From the NCBI GenBank assembly GCA_016784385.1, contig JADHUT010000005.1, positions 1-46,267 on the forward strand: DNA of 46,267 nt, given 5' to 3'. A program made the position numbers and the translations under genes. Numbering within the stretch: position 1 is the stretch's first letter; each line of letters begins with the position of its first letter. Positions 38,117-46,088 of the stretch are shown in pieces. The notes under the pieces are model-generated. The model ran no database searches and was not told the origin of the DNA. It saw only the letters and a program-made list of their open reading frames with translations. This stretch comes from Candidatus Microgenomates bacterium (GTDB lineage Bacteria; Patescibacteriota; Microgenomatia; UBA8517).

Positions 38117-38317
38117 ATGACAGAAACACCACATTTTCAAATAGGACACATGTGCGCAGGATGTGCAGTATCTAACAGACTACATACAGGTTGTGTAGCA
38201 AATGGAAATGTTGTTGTCATGAAAAATAATCAAAGCAAAGATTTTGACAATAACCCTTTGGTAGAACAACTTCCTAGAGAATTTCAAAAGAAGATTATTT
38301 CTACTACATCCTCTTGA
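38117..38317 (+). CDS. Small Cys-motif hypothetical protein (MCAGCAVSNRLHTGC)
   Basis: 66-aa ORF, 12 nt after the previous one. Confidence 0.5.
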   Translation: MTETPHFQIGHMCAGCAVSNRLHTGCVANGNVVVMKNNQSKDFDNNPLVEQLPREFQKKIISTTSS

Positions 38318-38335
38318 AATATATAAATATTTTTG

Positions 38336-38409
38336 GGTGGCTGAGGAGAATTGAACTCCCGACCTTTCCCTCCACAGGGGAACGCTCTGCCAACTGAGCT
38401 ACAACCACC
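38336..38409 (-). tRNA. tRNA-His(GTG)
   Basis: Cloverleaf; loop CTGTGGA; G-1 opposite C73. Confidence 0.93.
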
Positions 38410-38426
38410 AAACAATTACTGTTGTG

Positions 38427-38497
38427 AGCAGGTAGAGGGAATCGAACCCTCATTTACTGCTTGGAAAGCAGTAGTTCTGCCATTAAACTATACCTGC
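38427..38497 (-). tRNA. tRNA-Gly(TCC)
   Basis: Cloverleaf; ACTGC-TTTCCAA-GCAGT. Confidence 0.93.
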
Positions 38498-38528
38498 ATT
38501 CAAAGTAAAGCCAAGCTCTACTTTTCTG

Positions 38529-38602
38529 TCGGGGTGCCCGGGCTCGAACCGGGGACCTCACCGTCCCAAACGGCGCACTCTACCAAACTGAGCTACACCC
38601 CG
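38529..38602 (-). tRNA. tRNA-Pro(TGG)
   Basis: Cloverleaf; CGCCG-TTTGGGA-CGGTG. Confidence 0.93.
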
Positions 38603-38633
38603 TAAATATCAAAGATTATTATAACATTACTTG

Positions 38634-38717
38634 TGTCGGAGAGAGGATTCGAACCTCCACGCCATATAATGACAAAGGCTCTTAAGGCCTTCGCGTCTAC
38701 CATTCCGCCACTCCGAC
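38634..38717 (-). tRNA. tRNA-Leu(TAA), no intron
   Basis: Long variable arm; AAGGC-CTTAAGA-GCCTT. Confidence 0.93.
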
Positions 38718-38748
38718 ATATATTACTATTATATCAAAATTGAGTAAA

Positions 38749-40365
38749 TTATGTTGTTTTTACTGACTTCAGAAATTCCACAAAAATTGGGTGGGGGGTT
38801 GTGGGCCTACTTTTATATTCAGGGTGAAACTGTACCCCAACAAAGAATTTTTTTCCTGGAAGTTCAATTACTTCTACCAGTTTTCCATTTGGAGACATTC
38901 CACTAAACACCATTCCATTTTTTTCAAATTGTTTTTTGAATTTATTATTAAATTCATATCTATGTCTGTGTCTTTCTGATATAACTTTAGAATTATAAAT
39001 TTTGTATAGTTTTGAATTCTTTTTTATTTTGCAAGGGTATGCACCAAGTCTAATTGTCCCTCCATATTTTTTGTCTTTTATTAATTTTACTTGATCTGCC
39101 ATTGTATGAATCACTGGATACTTTGTTTTTGGATTTACTTCCATAGAGTTTGCACTTTTTAGACCTAACACATTTCTGCCATATTCAATGACAGCCATTT
39201 GCATACCAAAACAAAGCCCTAAAAACGGTAAATCGTTTTCACGAGCGTACTTAATCGCTTTTATTTTCCCCTCCACACCACGTTTTCCCCAACCTTGTGG
39301 AATTATTATTCCATTTAACTCTTTCATTGTTTTTTTGAAATTCTTTGTTTTTTCTAAAGCTTCTGAATCTATCCATATGATTTCGGAGTCAATTCCAAGT
39401 TTCCAACCAGCGTGCTTGATAGCTTCTACTACACACACATAACTGTCAGAAAGTACGTAATCTCCAGTCTTTTGATACTTACCAATTACTCCAATCTTGG
39501 TTTTTTTGGAAGTACTATTAATTTTTTTAACTAAAGCATTCCACTCGCCAAGGTCTTGTTTTTGTTTTTTCAGCCCCAACTTTTTTAAAATATTTACATC
39601 AAAATTTTGTTTTTTCAAAACCAAGGGAACTTCATATATACTTTCTACATCAGGGGCTGCAATAATATCCTCCATTTTAACTCCAGACGCTAGTGCAATT
39701 TTTTCTTTTCTTTTTTCATCAATCCAAATTTCGGACCTTGCAACTATAAAGTCAGGGGAAAGGCCCAGTGAATTAAGTTGGCTTACAGATTGCTGGAGTG
39801 GTTTACTTTTAAGCTCTCCAATAGAAGGAGGTGCTGGCAAATAACCTACATGAACTAATATTGTATCGTCTGGGCTTTCCAGTTTTAATCTCCTTACGCT
39901 TTCAAAAAAAAGTAGTCCTTCATATTCACCGACAGTTCCACCAAGCTCAACAATTACTACGTCGGACTTACTAGACAATCCTGCCTGTTTCCATTTATTA
40001 ATAATTTCAGGAGGGATATGGTGGTATGGTTCAACACATTTGCCTCCATAATCCAAAGCCCTTTCTTTATCCAGCACAAGCCTGTAAAGCTGACCATTTG
40101 TTGTATAGTTGGAGCGGGTTAAATCAATATCTAAAAATCGTTCGTAATGACCCAAATCTTGATCTGTTTCTAATCCATCATCAGTAACAAATACTTCACC
40201 ATGCTCAATTGGGTTCATTGTTCCTGCATCTTCATTAAGATACATGTCACACTTCATTGCAGTTACCTTAATTCCGCGAGATTTAAGAAGAAGACCTATT
40301 GAGGCAGCTGTTATGCCTTTACCAAGGCCTGACAGTACTCCACCTGAAACTATTATGAATTTCAA
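38749..40365 (-). CDS. pyrG: CTP synthase
   Basis: MKFIIVSGGVLSGLGKGITAASIG, HGEVFVTDDGLETDQDLGHYERF; glutaminase GLCFGMQ. Confidence 0.95.
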   Translation of the reverse strand: MKFIIVSGGVLSGLGKGITAASIGLLLKSRGIKVTAMKCDMYLNEDAGTMNPIEHGEVFVTDDGLETDQDLGHYERFLDIDLTRSNYTTNGQLYRLVLDKERALDYGGKCVEPYHHIPPEIINKWKQAGLSSKSDVVIVELGGTVGEYEGLLFFESVRRLKLESPDDTILVHVGYLPAPPSIGELKSKPLQQSVSQLNSLGLSPDFIVARSEIWIDEKRKEKIALASGVKMEDIIAAPDVESIYEVPLVLKKQNFDVNILKKLGLKKQKQDLGEWNALVKKINSTSKKTKIGVIGKYQKTGDYVLSDSYVCVVEAIKHAGWKLGIDSEIIWIDSEALEKTKNFKKTMKELNGIIIPQGWGKRGVEGKIKAIKYARENDLPFLGLCFGMQMAVIEYGRNVLGLKSANSMEVNPKTKYPVIHTMADQVKLIKDKKYGGTIRLGAYPCKIKKNSKLYKIYNSKVISERHRHRYEFNNKFKKQFEKNGMVFSGMSPNGKLVEVIELPGKKFFVGVQFHPEYKSRPTTPHPIFVEFLKSVKTT

Positions 40366-40414
40366 TATGAAGATATTTATACCATGAAACTGATAAAAAT
40401 GTAAGGAAGTTTTG

Positions 40415-40486
40415 TGCGCCTAGAGAGAGTCGAACTCCCATTTTCCGTTCCGAAGACGGACGCTCTATCCATTGAGCTATAGGCGC
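40415..40486 (-). tRNA. tRNA-Arg(TCG)
   Basis: TCCGT-CTTCGGA-ACGGA. Confidence 0.92.
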
Positions 40487-40592
40487 ATGCGTACTCTTAA
40501 TATCCTTCCAAATTATACCTTAATACACAAATAATTACCTACACCAGGGGTGTTATTATAAAACTAAAGAGGTCTATATATAAACAAATGGG

Positions 40593-40910
40593 TTAATTTT
40601 CTTCCAAAAGTATGGTTTCTAGATTTGCTGCACGTTCCTGGTATTCTGAAATCTTTTGTAATTTATGTGCATGTTTATCTACTTTTGCTTTCAAATCTTC
40701 TTTACATCCTCTTGGTATGAGGTTTGCCCAGCATCTATTCCTGCCCCCATATCCATCACAATCGACTGTTGTTGTTACTAAATTACCATCAATATCATAG
40801 GAATTAGCTATAGATGCCCCATTTCCTCTACAGGTACCTATTTTTATAACTTGTTTTTCAACACCATCAGGTAAATCGTTGGTTATAATAATTGTTACTG
40901 GAATTTCCAT
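40593..40910 (-). CDS. Hypothetical protein with Cys residues (CDGYGGRNRCWANLIPRGC)
   Basis: 105-aa ORF. Confidence 0.5.
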   Translation of the reverse strand: MEIPVTIIITNDLPDGVEKQVIKIGTCRGNGASIANSYDIDGNLVTTTVDCDGYGGRNRCWANLIPRGCKEDLKAKVDKHAHKLQKISEYQERAANLETILLEEN

Positions 40911-40947
40911 ATTTATATTTTTATCATCTCAAAAGTCAACTTCAACT

Positions 40948-41406
40948 TCACATTTTATTAACATCTAAAACTCCTTTTATTGCAAGGTTCTCATAACCTA
41001 TGATCGCTTTTTCAGGAAGTTCTCCTGCTTCCCGAACTCTATTTATTATCTCAACTACTTCTCCAGAATAAGTTTTTACACCTTCTGCAAAGATATTTAC
41101 ATGTGATACATATGAAATACTAAACTTACCTTCTCTTGCTCCTTTTCTTGTTCCCTTAACACGAAAAAGTTTTCCTTCACTATCTACTTTAATCACTGTT
41201 GCAACTTTGCACCACTCACCAGCTACTTTCATTTTTTTATCTATAAGTTCTATTGGGCACGTATCACGATCTGTACAAGCTACACACATTGAAGCAATCT
41301 GATCTTCAAACGTATTCTCAAGTTCGACAGGTTTGTCTTTAAAGCCGTTTTCCTGTGCAAAATTTTCTAAAAAGTTTTTCTTTGCTAGATTATTTCTTTC
41401 TTTCAT
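40948..41406 (-). CDS. Hypothetical protein with CxxCx5C motif
   Basis: 152 aa, MCVACTDRDTCPIEL; good promoter upstream. Confidence 0.65.
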   Translation of the reverse strand: MKERNNLAKKNFLENFAQENGFKDKPVELENTFEDQIASMCVACTDRDTCPIELIDKKMKVAGEWCKVATVIKVDSEGKLFRVKGTRKGAREGKFSISYVSHVNIFAEGVKTYSGEVVEIINRVREAGELPEKAIIGYENLAIKGVLDVNKM

Positions 41407-41417
41407 ATCAATGCAGT

Positions 41418-41446
41418 AGTATATTATAAGATAGTTTTATTGTCAA
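41418..41446 (-). promoter_or_regulatory. Promoter TTGACA-N17-TATACT, 11 nt before ATG of the 152-aa ORF
   Basis: Read directly. Confidence 0.7.
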
Positions 41447-41511
41447 TAATTACACACTCTCAAAACACACTTTGGGTGAGTGGAATTAATCCTGTTATAA
41501 TACACTCTATT

Positions 41512-42582
41512 ATGCTAACAATTGCTCAACAAATTGAAGAAATTGAGGCTGTAATCCGAAAAACTCCTCATCACAAGGCTACCAATGCTTTCATTGGCAA
41601 TATGCGAGCTAAAATTTCAAAGTTAAAAGACAAAGAAGCTGTGGCATCTAAAAAAGGTGGGGGAGGGGGAGGGATGGGTTATTCTGTAAAAAAACAAGGT
41701 GATGCAACTATTGCTTTAGTTGGTCCCCCTTCTGCGGGGAAATCAACTCTCATCAACAAAATTACAAACACCAAGAGTAAAGTAGCCGCCTATGCCTTTA
41801 CCACAGTTACAGTAATCCCTGGAATGCTTAAGTACAATGATGCATATATCCAGATCTTGGATATCCCCGGATTAATACAGGGGGCATCAATTGGGAAAGG
41901 GAGGGGGAAAGAAGTTCTTTCTGTTGCAAGGGGGGCAGACCTATTGGTAATTATGACTGATATAAAAAGACCAAAAGCTATAAATAAACTAGTAAATGAG
42001 CTTGAAGGGGCTGGTATTAGGATAAACAAGGTTGAACCAAAAGTAAGAATTGAAAAAATGATGGGTGGGGGAGTATCGGTAACGTCTAATATAAAACAAG
42101 ACTTTGATAATGAAACAATAAAATCTGTTGCTTCTGAGTTTGGATTCAAAAATGGCAATATAGCTTTAAAAGAAAAACTAACAATAGACCAACTAGTAGA
42201 CAGTTTTTCAAGAAGAATAGTATACAAAAAGGCTATTTTTGTAGTCAATAAAGCAGACACAGATATAGAAAAGAAAAACAGTGACTATTTGTATATATCA
42301 GCAGAAAACGGAACTGGAATTGAAAACTTCATTCAAACCATTTGGAATGAACTTGATCTGGTAAAAATCTACCTTGTTAGACGCGATCAAGAACCAAGCC
42401 AAGAGAATCCAATCATAATGAAAAAACACAACACTCTCCAAGATGTTGCAGACAGTATTGGGACTGAATTTGCCTCAGGTAAAAAACTTGCAAAAGTGTG
42501 GGGGAATGGCTCTAAATTTCCAGGACAAGAACTACCGCTGAGCTCAAATGTTGTTGAAGGAATGCAAATCAGGTTTATATAG
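41512..42582 (+). CDS. DRG-family (archaeal/eukaryotic-type) GTPase with TGS domain
   Basis: KATNAFIGNMRAKISKLKDKE...GGGGGGMGYSVKKQGDATIALVGPPSAGKSTLINKIT...FTTVTVIPGMLKYNDAYIQILDIPGLIQGASIGKGRGKEVLSVARGADLL; C-terminal TGS. The ORF track starts at 41440. Confidence 0.85.
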   Translation: MLTIAQQIEEIEAVIRKTPHHKATNAFIGNMRAKISKLKDKEAVASKKGGGGGGMGYSVKKQGDATIALVGPPSAGKSTLINKITNTKSKVAAYAFTTVTVIPGMLKYNDAYIQILDIPGLIQGASIGKGRGKEVLSVARGADLLVIMTDIKRPKAINKLVNELEGAGIRINKVEPKVRIEKMMGGGVSVTSNIKQDFDNETIKSVASEFGFKNGNIALKEKLTIDQLVDSFSRRIVYKKAIFVVNKADTDIEKKNSDYLYISAENGTGIENFIQTIWNELDLVKIYLVRRDQEPSQENPIIMKKHNTLQDVADSIGTEFASGKKLAKVWGNGSKFPGQELPLSSNVVEGMQIRFI

Positions 42583-42642
42583 CTTCTTCAGCAACTGGTA
42601 ATTATTCTTTTGCCGATGGACAATTATCAATACAAGGTCTGG

Positions 42643-43212
42643 TTAGAACTTTGGCTCGTTTCCAGGGTTCCATTTAATATTACATCCCGAGCTAGGCTTT
42701 TGATTCTTTAATATAGTTTTTTTATTTAAAACAGCATCTATGGCATCTTTTAAATGTTTCCCAGTAGGATGACCTCCTCCTGGACGGGTATCATCAAATT
42801 GGCCACGATAAACTAATTTCTTGTTTTCATCAAATACGTAAAAGTCTGGAGTACAAGCCGCTTGATATAATTTGGCCACATCTTGAGATTTGTCTACCAA
42901 ATAGGGGAAAGAGAAACAATATTTAGCGGCCTGTTGCACCATACCCCCTAGATCATCATCAGGATCATACCTTGGGTCATTGCTATTTATAGCAATGACA
43001 GCAACACTTTTTTTCATATATTTTGAGGCCAGGGACGCAAACTCTCGCTCTAGATGTTTAACGTATGGACAGTGAACACAGATGAAAGCAATGAGATAGG
43101 CCTTAGAATCTTTAAAATCATTTATTGAAACAAATTCACCATTTAAATTAGGTAAAGAAAAATCAGGTGCGGCAGTTCCTAAAGGGAGCATGCTAGATAA
43201 TGTAAGTGACAT
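42643..43212 (-). CDS. Thioredoxin-like/AhpC-TSA family redoxin
   Basis: APDFSLPNLNGEFVSINDFKDSKAYLIAFICVHCPYVKHLEREF. Confidence 0.85.
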   Translation of the reverse strand: MSLTLSSMLPLGTAAPDFSLPNLNGEFVSINDFKDSKAYLIAFICVHCPYVKHLEREFASLASKYMKKSVAVIAINSNDPRYDPDDDLGGMVQQAAKYCFSFPYLVDKSQDVAKLYQAACTPDFYVFDENKKLVYRGQFDDTRPGGGHPTGKHLKDAIDAVLNKKTILKNQKPSSGCNIKWNPGNEPKF

Positions 43213-43430
43213 AGTAAACTTATCCTACCATAAAAATTAATCAGTCGATGTTTAACCTACAGATGTCATGGACTTAACTAAAAAGAGAGTTATAAAGAAA
43301 GAGGTTTATTCACGGAATTTTTACAAAGAAGACAAAAAAATAAACAATTAAATTATCCCAGTCTTTTAAGTTTAATATTCAAACGATGTGTACCACATAT
43401 ACCAGTTTATGGGCTGGCACTATTTCTGGC

Positions 43431-43452
43431 CAGAAGTCTCTTTGTGTGATCC
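43431..43452. repeat. 22-bp direct repeat, distal copy (CAGAAGTCTCTTTGTGTGATCC)
   Basis: Identical to 45272..45293. Confidence 0.95.
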
Positions 43453-43587
43453 TAAGCATACCGAATCCGAACCAGATTATAAATGAACTCATAGACCTAT
43501 TCAAAACTTTCTTACCTGACATGTGTAGCCTTGGCTATACATATACAACATAGGCTCCGTATAGGTATTTGAACCGTCTATTCGTAT

Positions 43588-45057
43588 TTAATTAAACTTT
43601 GCTGTTTCTGGAGGAGGACTAGATTCATCAAGTACATATTTTACTTTACTGTCTGGGTTAACGATTATTTCAGTAGACGGGTAATGTGTCACACCAAGTT
43701 GTCGTAGCTTATTTGCATACTCAACACTAGATGTACACGAGTCCAGTGATTGCATAATCTTTGAAACTGGTTCAGTATTTTCCGTGCCGTATTTAAACCA
43801 TTTATCCATTGTAACGAGTTTAATATGTTCAAAGAGTTCATATGCTTTATAAGTTCCTCTGTCATTATATTCAGGCTCTTCTGCCCATTCACCATCGTCA
43901 CCATATGGATTAAAACGCAATTCTCCATCCTCTTTTTTAACTATTCCACGATAGGTTTTTGGTGTAGACACCATTACTCTTCTATTTCTACCATCTCTTT
44001 TAGCTGTAACCCATTTATCTTCAGTATCTTCTAAACGAAATATCAATTCGTTGTTTTCATTCTTTGTTACATATAATCTTATTTCTCCACTCTCACTACC
44101 AACCCTGTCAGTGGAAAATGGTCGTTTTCCTTCAATAATCTCAACATCTCGGTTATCTCGTAAAATTGAAATTATTTCAATCTCTTTACCTTCTACGTCA
44201 CGGAGTAGGCGATCAAAGAAACCAACTTGTGCAGGATTATTTATTTTCTTTACAGCTTCTTTTGCTTCAGCATATTTTTTCGAACTTAATTCACTTAACT
44301 TACTTACGAGATTTGATTTTATTTGACTGTGTACTTGCCAAATTTTCTCTTTTACAAAGTGTTTTAACAGTTCCTTATCAGAGAATACTTGGGTTGATAA
44401 CTCCGAATTTCTATCTAGGTCTCCAACTACAATGACGTTTCCTACTGATTGAGCCATCATCATTGCACCAAGAAGCCCAACACCGCCACCTTGTATGTCT
44501 TTAGGTACGCGAACTCCCCAACAGCGTTGATCATTTAATGTCATTGTTTCTGGATTGCTTTTCAATAGTTTCATAAGCGTGTAAATATTCTTACGGTAAG
44601 GTTCTGGGTCAGCTGTTTTGTCACCGTCTAATTCTAAAATTCTTGCATTTGAAACAATGCCATTTATCAATGATTGCATTTCTTCTGATTGCTTTATTTC
44701 GTTGTTTTTTTCTTCCGAAATAACACCCAACATAGACAATCGAATCTCATCCTCTTCATCTTTGGATAAAATATCTTTATTTTTCCATTGATTGACTTCC
44801 GCTGTATCTACTGGTGGCGGTGCTGTATTACAAAACATTTCTAAAGCTTCTGGTTGCAAAGAGTCTCCAAATCGCATTTCTCGAAAAGCAAAATCAGTCA
44901 ATGTTTCTTCTGGGCTAATTAAACCACCATCTCTTAAATCTTTCTCTGACAAATGTACATATGATTGACTTGCGAGCATGTCATATATCAATTTTTCTGC
45001 CGATTTACGATATAAATCGTTATTTGGAGGTTCAATATCTACAGATGCTTCTGCCAT
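43588..45057 (-). CDS. Orphan hypothetical protein, 489 aa
   Basis: Long ORF with TATAAT 9 nt before ATG; no domain recognised. Confidence 0.8.
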   Translation of the reverse strand: MAEASVDIEPPNNDLYRKSAEKLIYDMLASQSYVHLSEKDLRDGGLISPEETLTDFAFREMRFGDSLQPEALEMFCNTAPPPVDTAEVNQWKNKDILSKDEEDEIRLSMLGVISEEKNNEIKQSEEMQSLINGIVSNARILELDGDKTADPEPYRKNIYTLMKLLKSNPETMTLNDQRCWGVRVPKDIQGGGVGLLGAMMMAQSVGNVIVVGDLDRNSELSTQVFSDKELLKHFVKEKIWQVHSQIKSNLVSKLSELSSKKYAEAKEAVKKINNPAQVGFFDRLLRDVEGKEIEIISILRDNRDVEIIEGKRPFSTDRVGSESGEIRLYVTKNENNELIFRLEDTEDKWVTAKRDGRNRRVMVSTPKTYRGIVKKEDGELRFNPYGDDGEWAEEPEYNDRGTYKAYELFEHIKLVTMDKWFKYGTENTEPVSKIMQSLDSCTSSVEYANKLRQLGVTHYPSTEIIVNPDSKVKYVLDESSPPPETAKFN

Positions 45058-45178
45058 ACAAATATCATTATAAGCGATATTAGTATAAACACATAGTTTT
45101 TATTAAAGACAATTTGAAATTATAAGATGTAGTTGACGAAAGTTCTTCATATAATAAATTGAAAGTACTGAAGAATAC

Positions 45179-45210
45179 AAAAAAAACGGCTACAGCCGTG
45201 TGGCTGTCGG
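45179..45210 (-). terminator. Terminator with overlapping alternative hairpin
   Basis: Minus strand CCGACAGCCACACGGCTGTAGCCGTTTTTTTT. Confidence 0.7.
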
Positions 45211-45271
45211 AAATTTTTGCGATTTAGTTTGCAATTTGAAAAAAACAAAAAAGGAGTTCTCGCCGGCACAG

Positions 45272-45293
45272 CAGAAGTCTCTTTGTGTGATCC
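45272..45293. repeat. 22-bp direct repeat, tRNA-proximal copy
   Basis: Overlaps the last nucleotides of tRNA-Lys. Confidence 0.95.
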
Positions 45294-45359
45294 CAGAAGG
45301 ATTCGAACCTTCGACCTTATCCTTAAGAGGGATCTGCTCTACCACTGAGCTATGGGATC
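45288..45359 (-). tRNA. tRNA-Lys(CTT)
   Basis: Loop CTCTTAA; acceptor GATCCCA/TGGGATC. Confidence 0.9.
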
Positions 45360-45379
45360 AAATTGTATCAATTTGGAAT

Positions 45380-45410
45380 CATATGGTTCTCGCAAAGCGA
45401 GGTTCATATG
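45380..45410. repeat. Inverted repeat CATATG-GTT-CTCGC-AAA-GCGAG-GTT-CATATG
   Basis: Read directly, between tRNA-Arg and tRNA-Lys. Confidence 0.85.
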
Positions 45411-45455
45411 AGACCTCTTCTGTATTTTATCAAATTTTTTAGATTATTGTATTTG

Positions 45456-45527
45456 TGCGCCTACCAGGAATCGAACCTGGAATTACTCCTTAGAAGGGAG
45501 TTGGTATATCCGTTTACCTATAGGCGC
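45456..45527 (-). tRNA. tRNA-Arg(TCT)
   Basis: ACTCC-CTTCTAA-GGAGT. Confidence 0.93.
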
Positions 45528-45629
45528 TTAAAAAGCGTATATATCAGATTTTGCTGTTATGAGCGCATAAAAAAACAGAAAGATAATTGGAGCGGGTAAG
45601 AAACTTGACCCACTCCTCACTTCGCTCAG

Positions 45630-45700
45630 AGCGGGTAGAGGGAATCGAACCCTCGTATCCTGATTGGCAACCAGGTGTATTACCATTGTACTATACCCGC
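45630..45700 (-). tRNA. tRNA-Gly(GCC)
   Basis: CCTGG-TTGCCAA-TCAGG. Confidence 0.93.
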
Positions 45701-45749
45701 AAAATACACAAATTATATTACTCAAATATATGACTTTATGCCCTATTGG

Positions 45750-45822
45750 TGCTGAGAGCAAGAATCGAACTTGCATGGCGTGTTCTTCAGACACGTGTCA
45801 TGACCAACTAGACTATCTCAGC
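45750..45822 (-). tRNA. tRNA-Phe(GAA), followed by encoded CCA
   Basis: CGTGT-CTGAAGA-ACACG; the discriminator A is followed by CCA. Confidence 0.92.
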
Positions 45823-45870
45823 GAGTCTTACGAAATGAGACAAGCTACGCTTATCTCAGCATGTACTCAT

Positions 45871-46014
45871 TTATGTCAACAATTTTACTATCAAAAAAGC
45901 AATTCCAATTAAAAACATTGCTAATATAATTTTTCCAAAAAACTTTAATTCTGGAACTGTTATAAACGATGTCCAAACTTTTTTTAAAATTTGCTTTACT
46001 TGACCATCTTCCAT
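45871..46014 (-). CDS. 47-aa single-TM microprotein, possible SecE/Sec61gamma-like (not in ORF track)
   Basis: MEDGQVKQILKKVWTSFITVPELKFFGKIILAMFLIGIAFLIVKLLT; ATG one nt after the tRNA-Val 3' end. Confidence 0.6.
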   Translation of the reverse strand: MEDGQVKQILKKVWTSFITVPELKFFGKIILAMFLIGIAFLIVKLLT

Positions 46015-46015
46015 G

Positions 46016-46088
46016 TGCTCGCTGAGGGGCTCGAACCCCCGACCTTTCGGATGTAAACCGAGCGCTCTACCAACTGAGCTAAGCGAGC
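46016..46088 (-). tRNA. tRNA-Val(TAC)
   Basis: Loop TTTACAT; acceptor GCTCGCT/AGCGAGC. Confidence 0.92.

Larger units (their letters stand above)
43453..45271. mobile_element. Candidate tRNA-Lys-associated island (repeat-flanked, no integrase)
   Basis: Bounded by the 22-bp direct repeat; carries one orphan 489-aa gene. Confidence 0.35.

Noticed and set aside
38351-38605. 84-aa plus-strand ORF (GLEPGTSPSQTAHSTKLSYTP)
   Set aside because: Antisense read-through of the Gly/Pro/His tRNA genes; a classic artefact.
39497-39844. 115-aa plus ORF inside pyrG
   Set aside because: Antisense shadow of pyrG.
42595-42650. Alternative-frame extension of the redoxin C-terminus (KVLTRPCIDNCPSAKE)
   Set aside because: The annotated end SSGCNIKWNPGNEPKF is the natural family terminus, so no frameshift is needed.
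43386-43553. 56-codon plus ORF MCTTYTSLWAGTISGQKSLCVILSIPN... across the distal 22-bp repeat
   Set aside because: No promoter or SD; composition not convincing; overlaps the repeat and a possible decayed tRNA.
45200-45599. ORFs of 80 and 78 aa over tRNA-Lys/Arg
   Set aside because: Antisense to tRNA genes; GFEPSTLSLRGICSTTELWD is a typical tRNA translation artefact.
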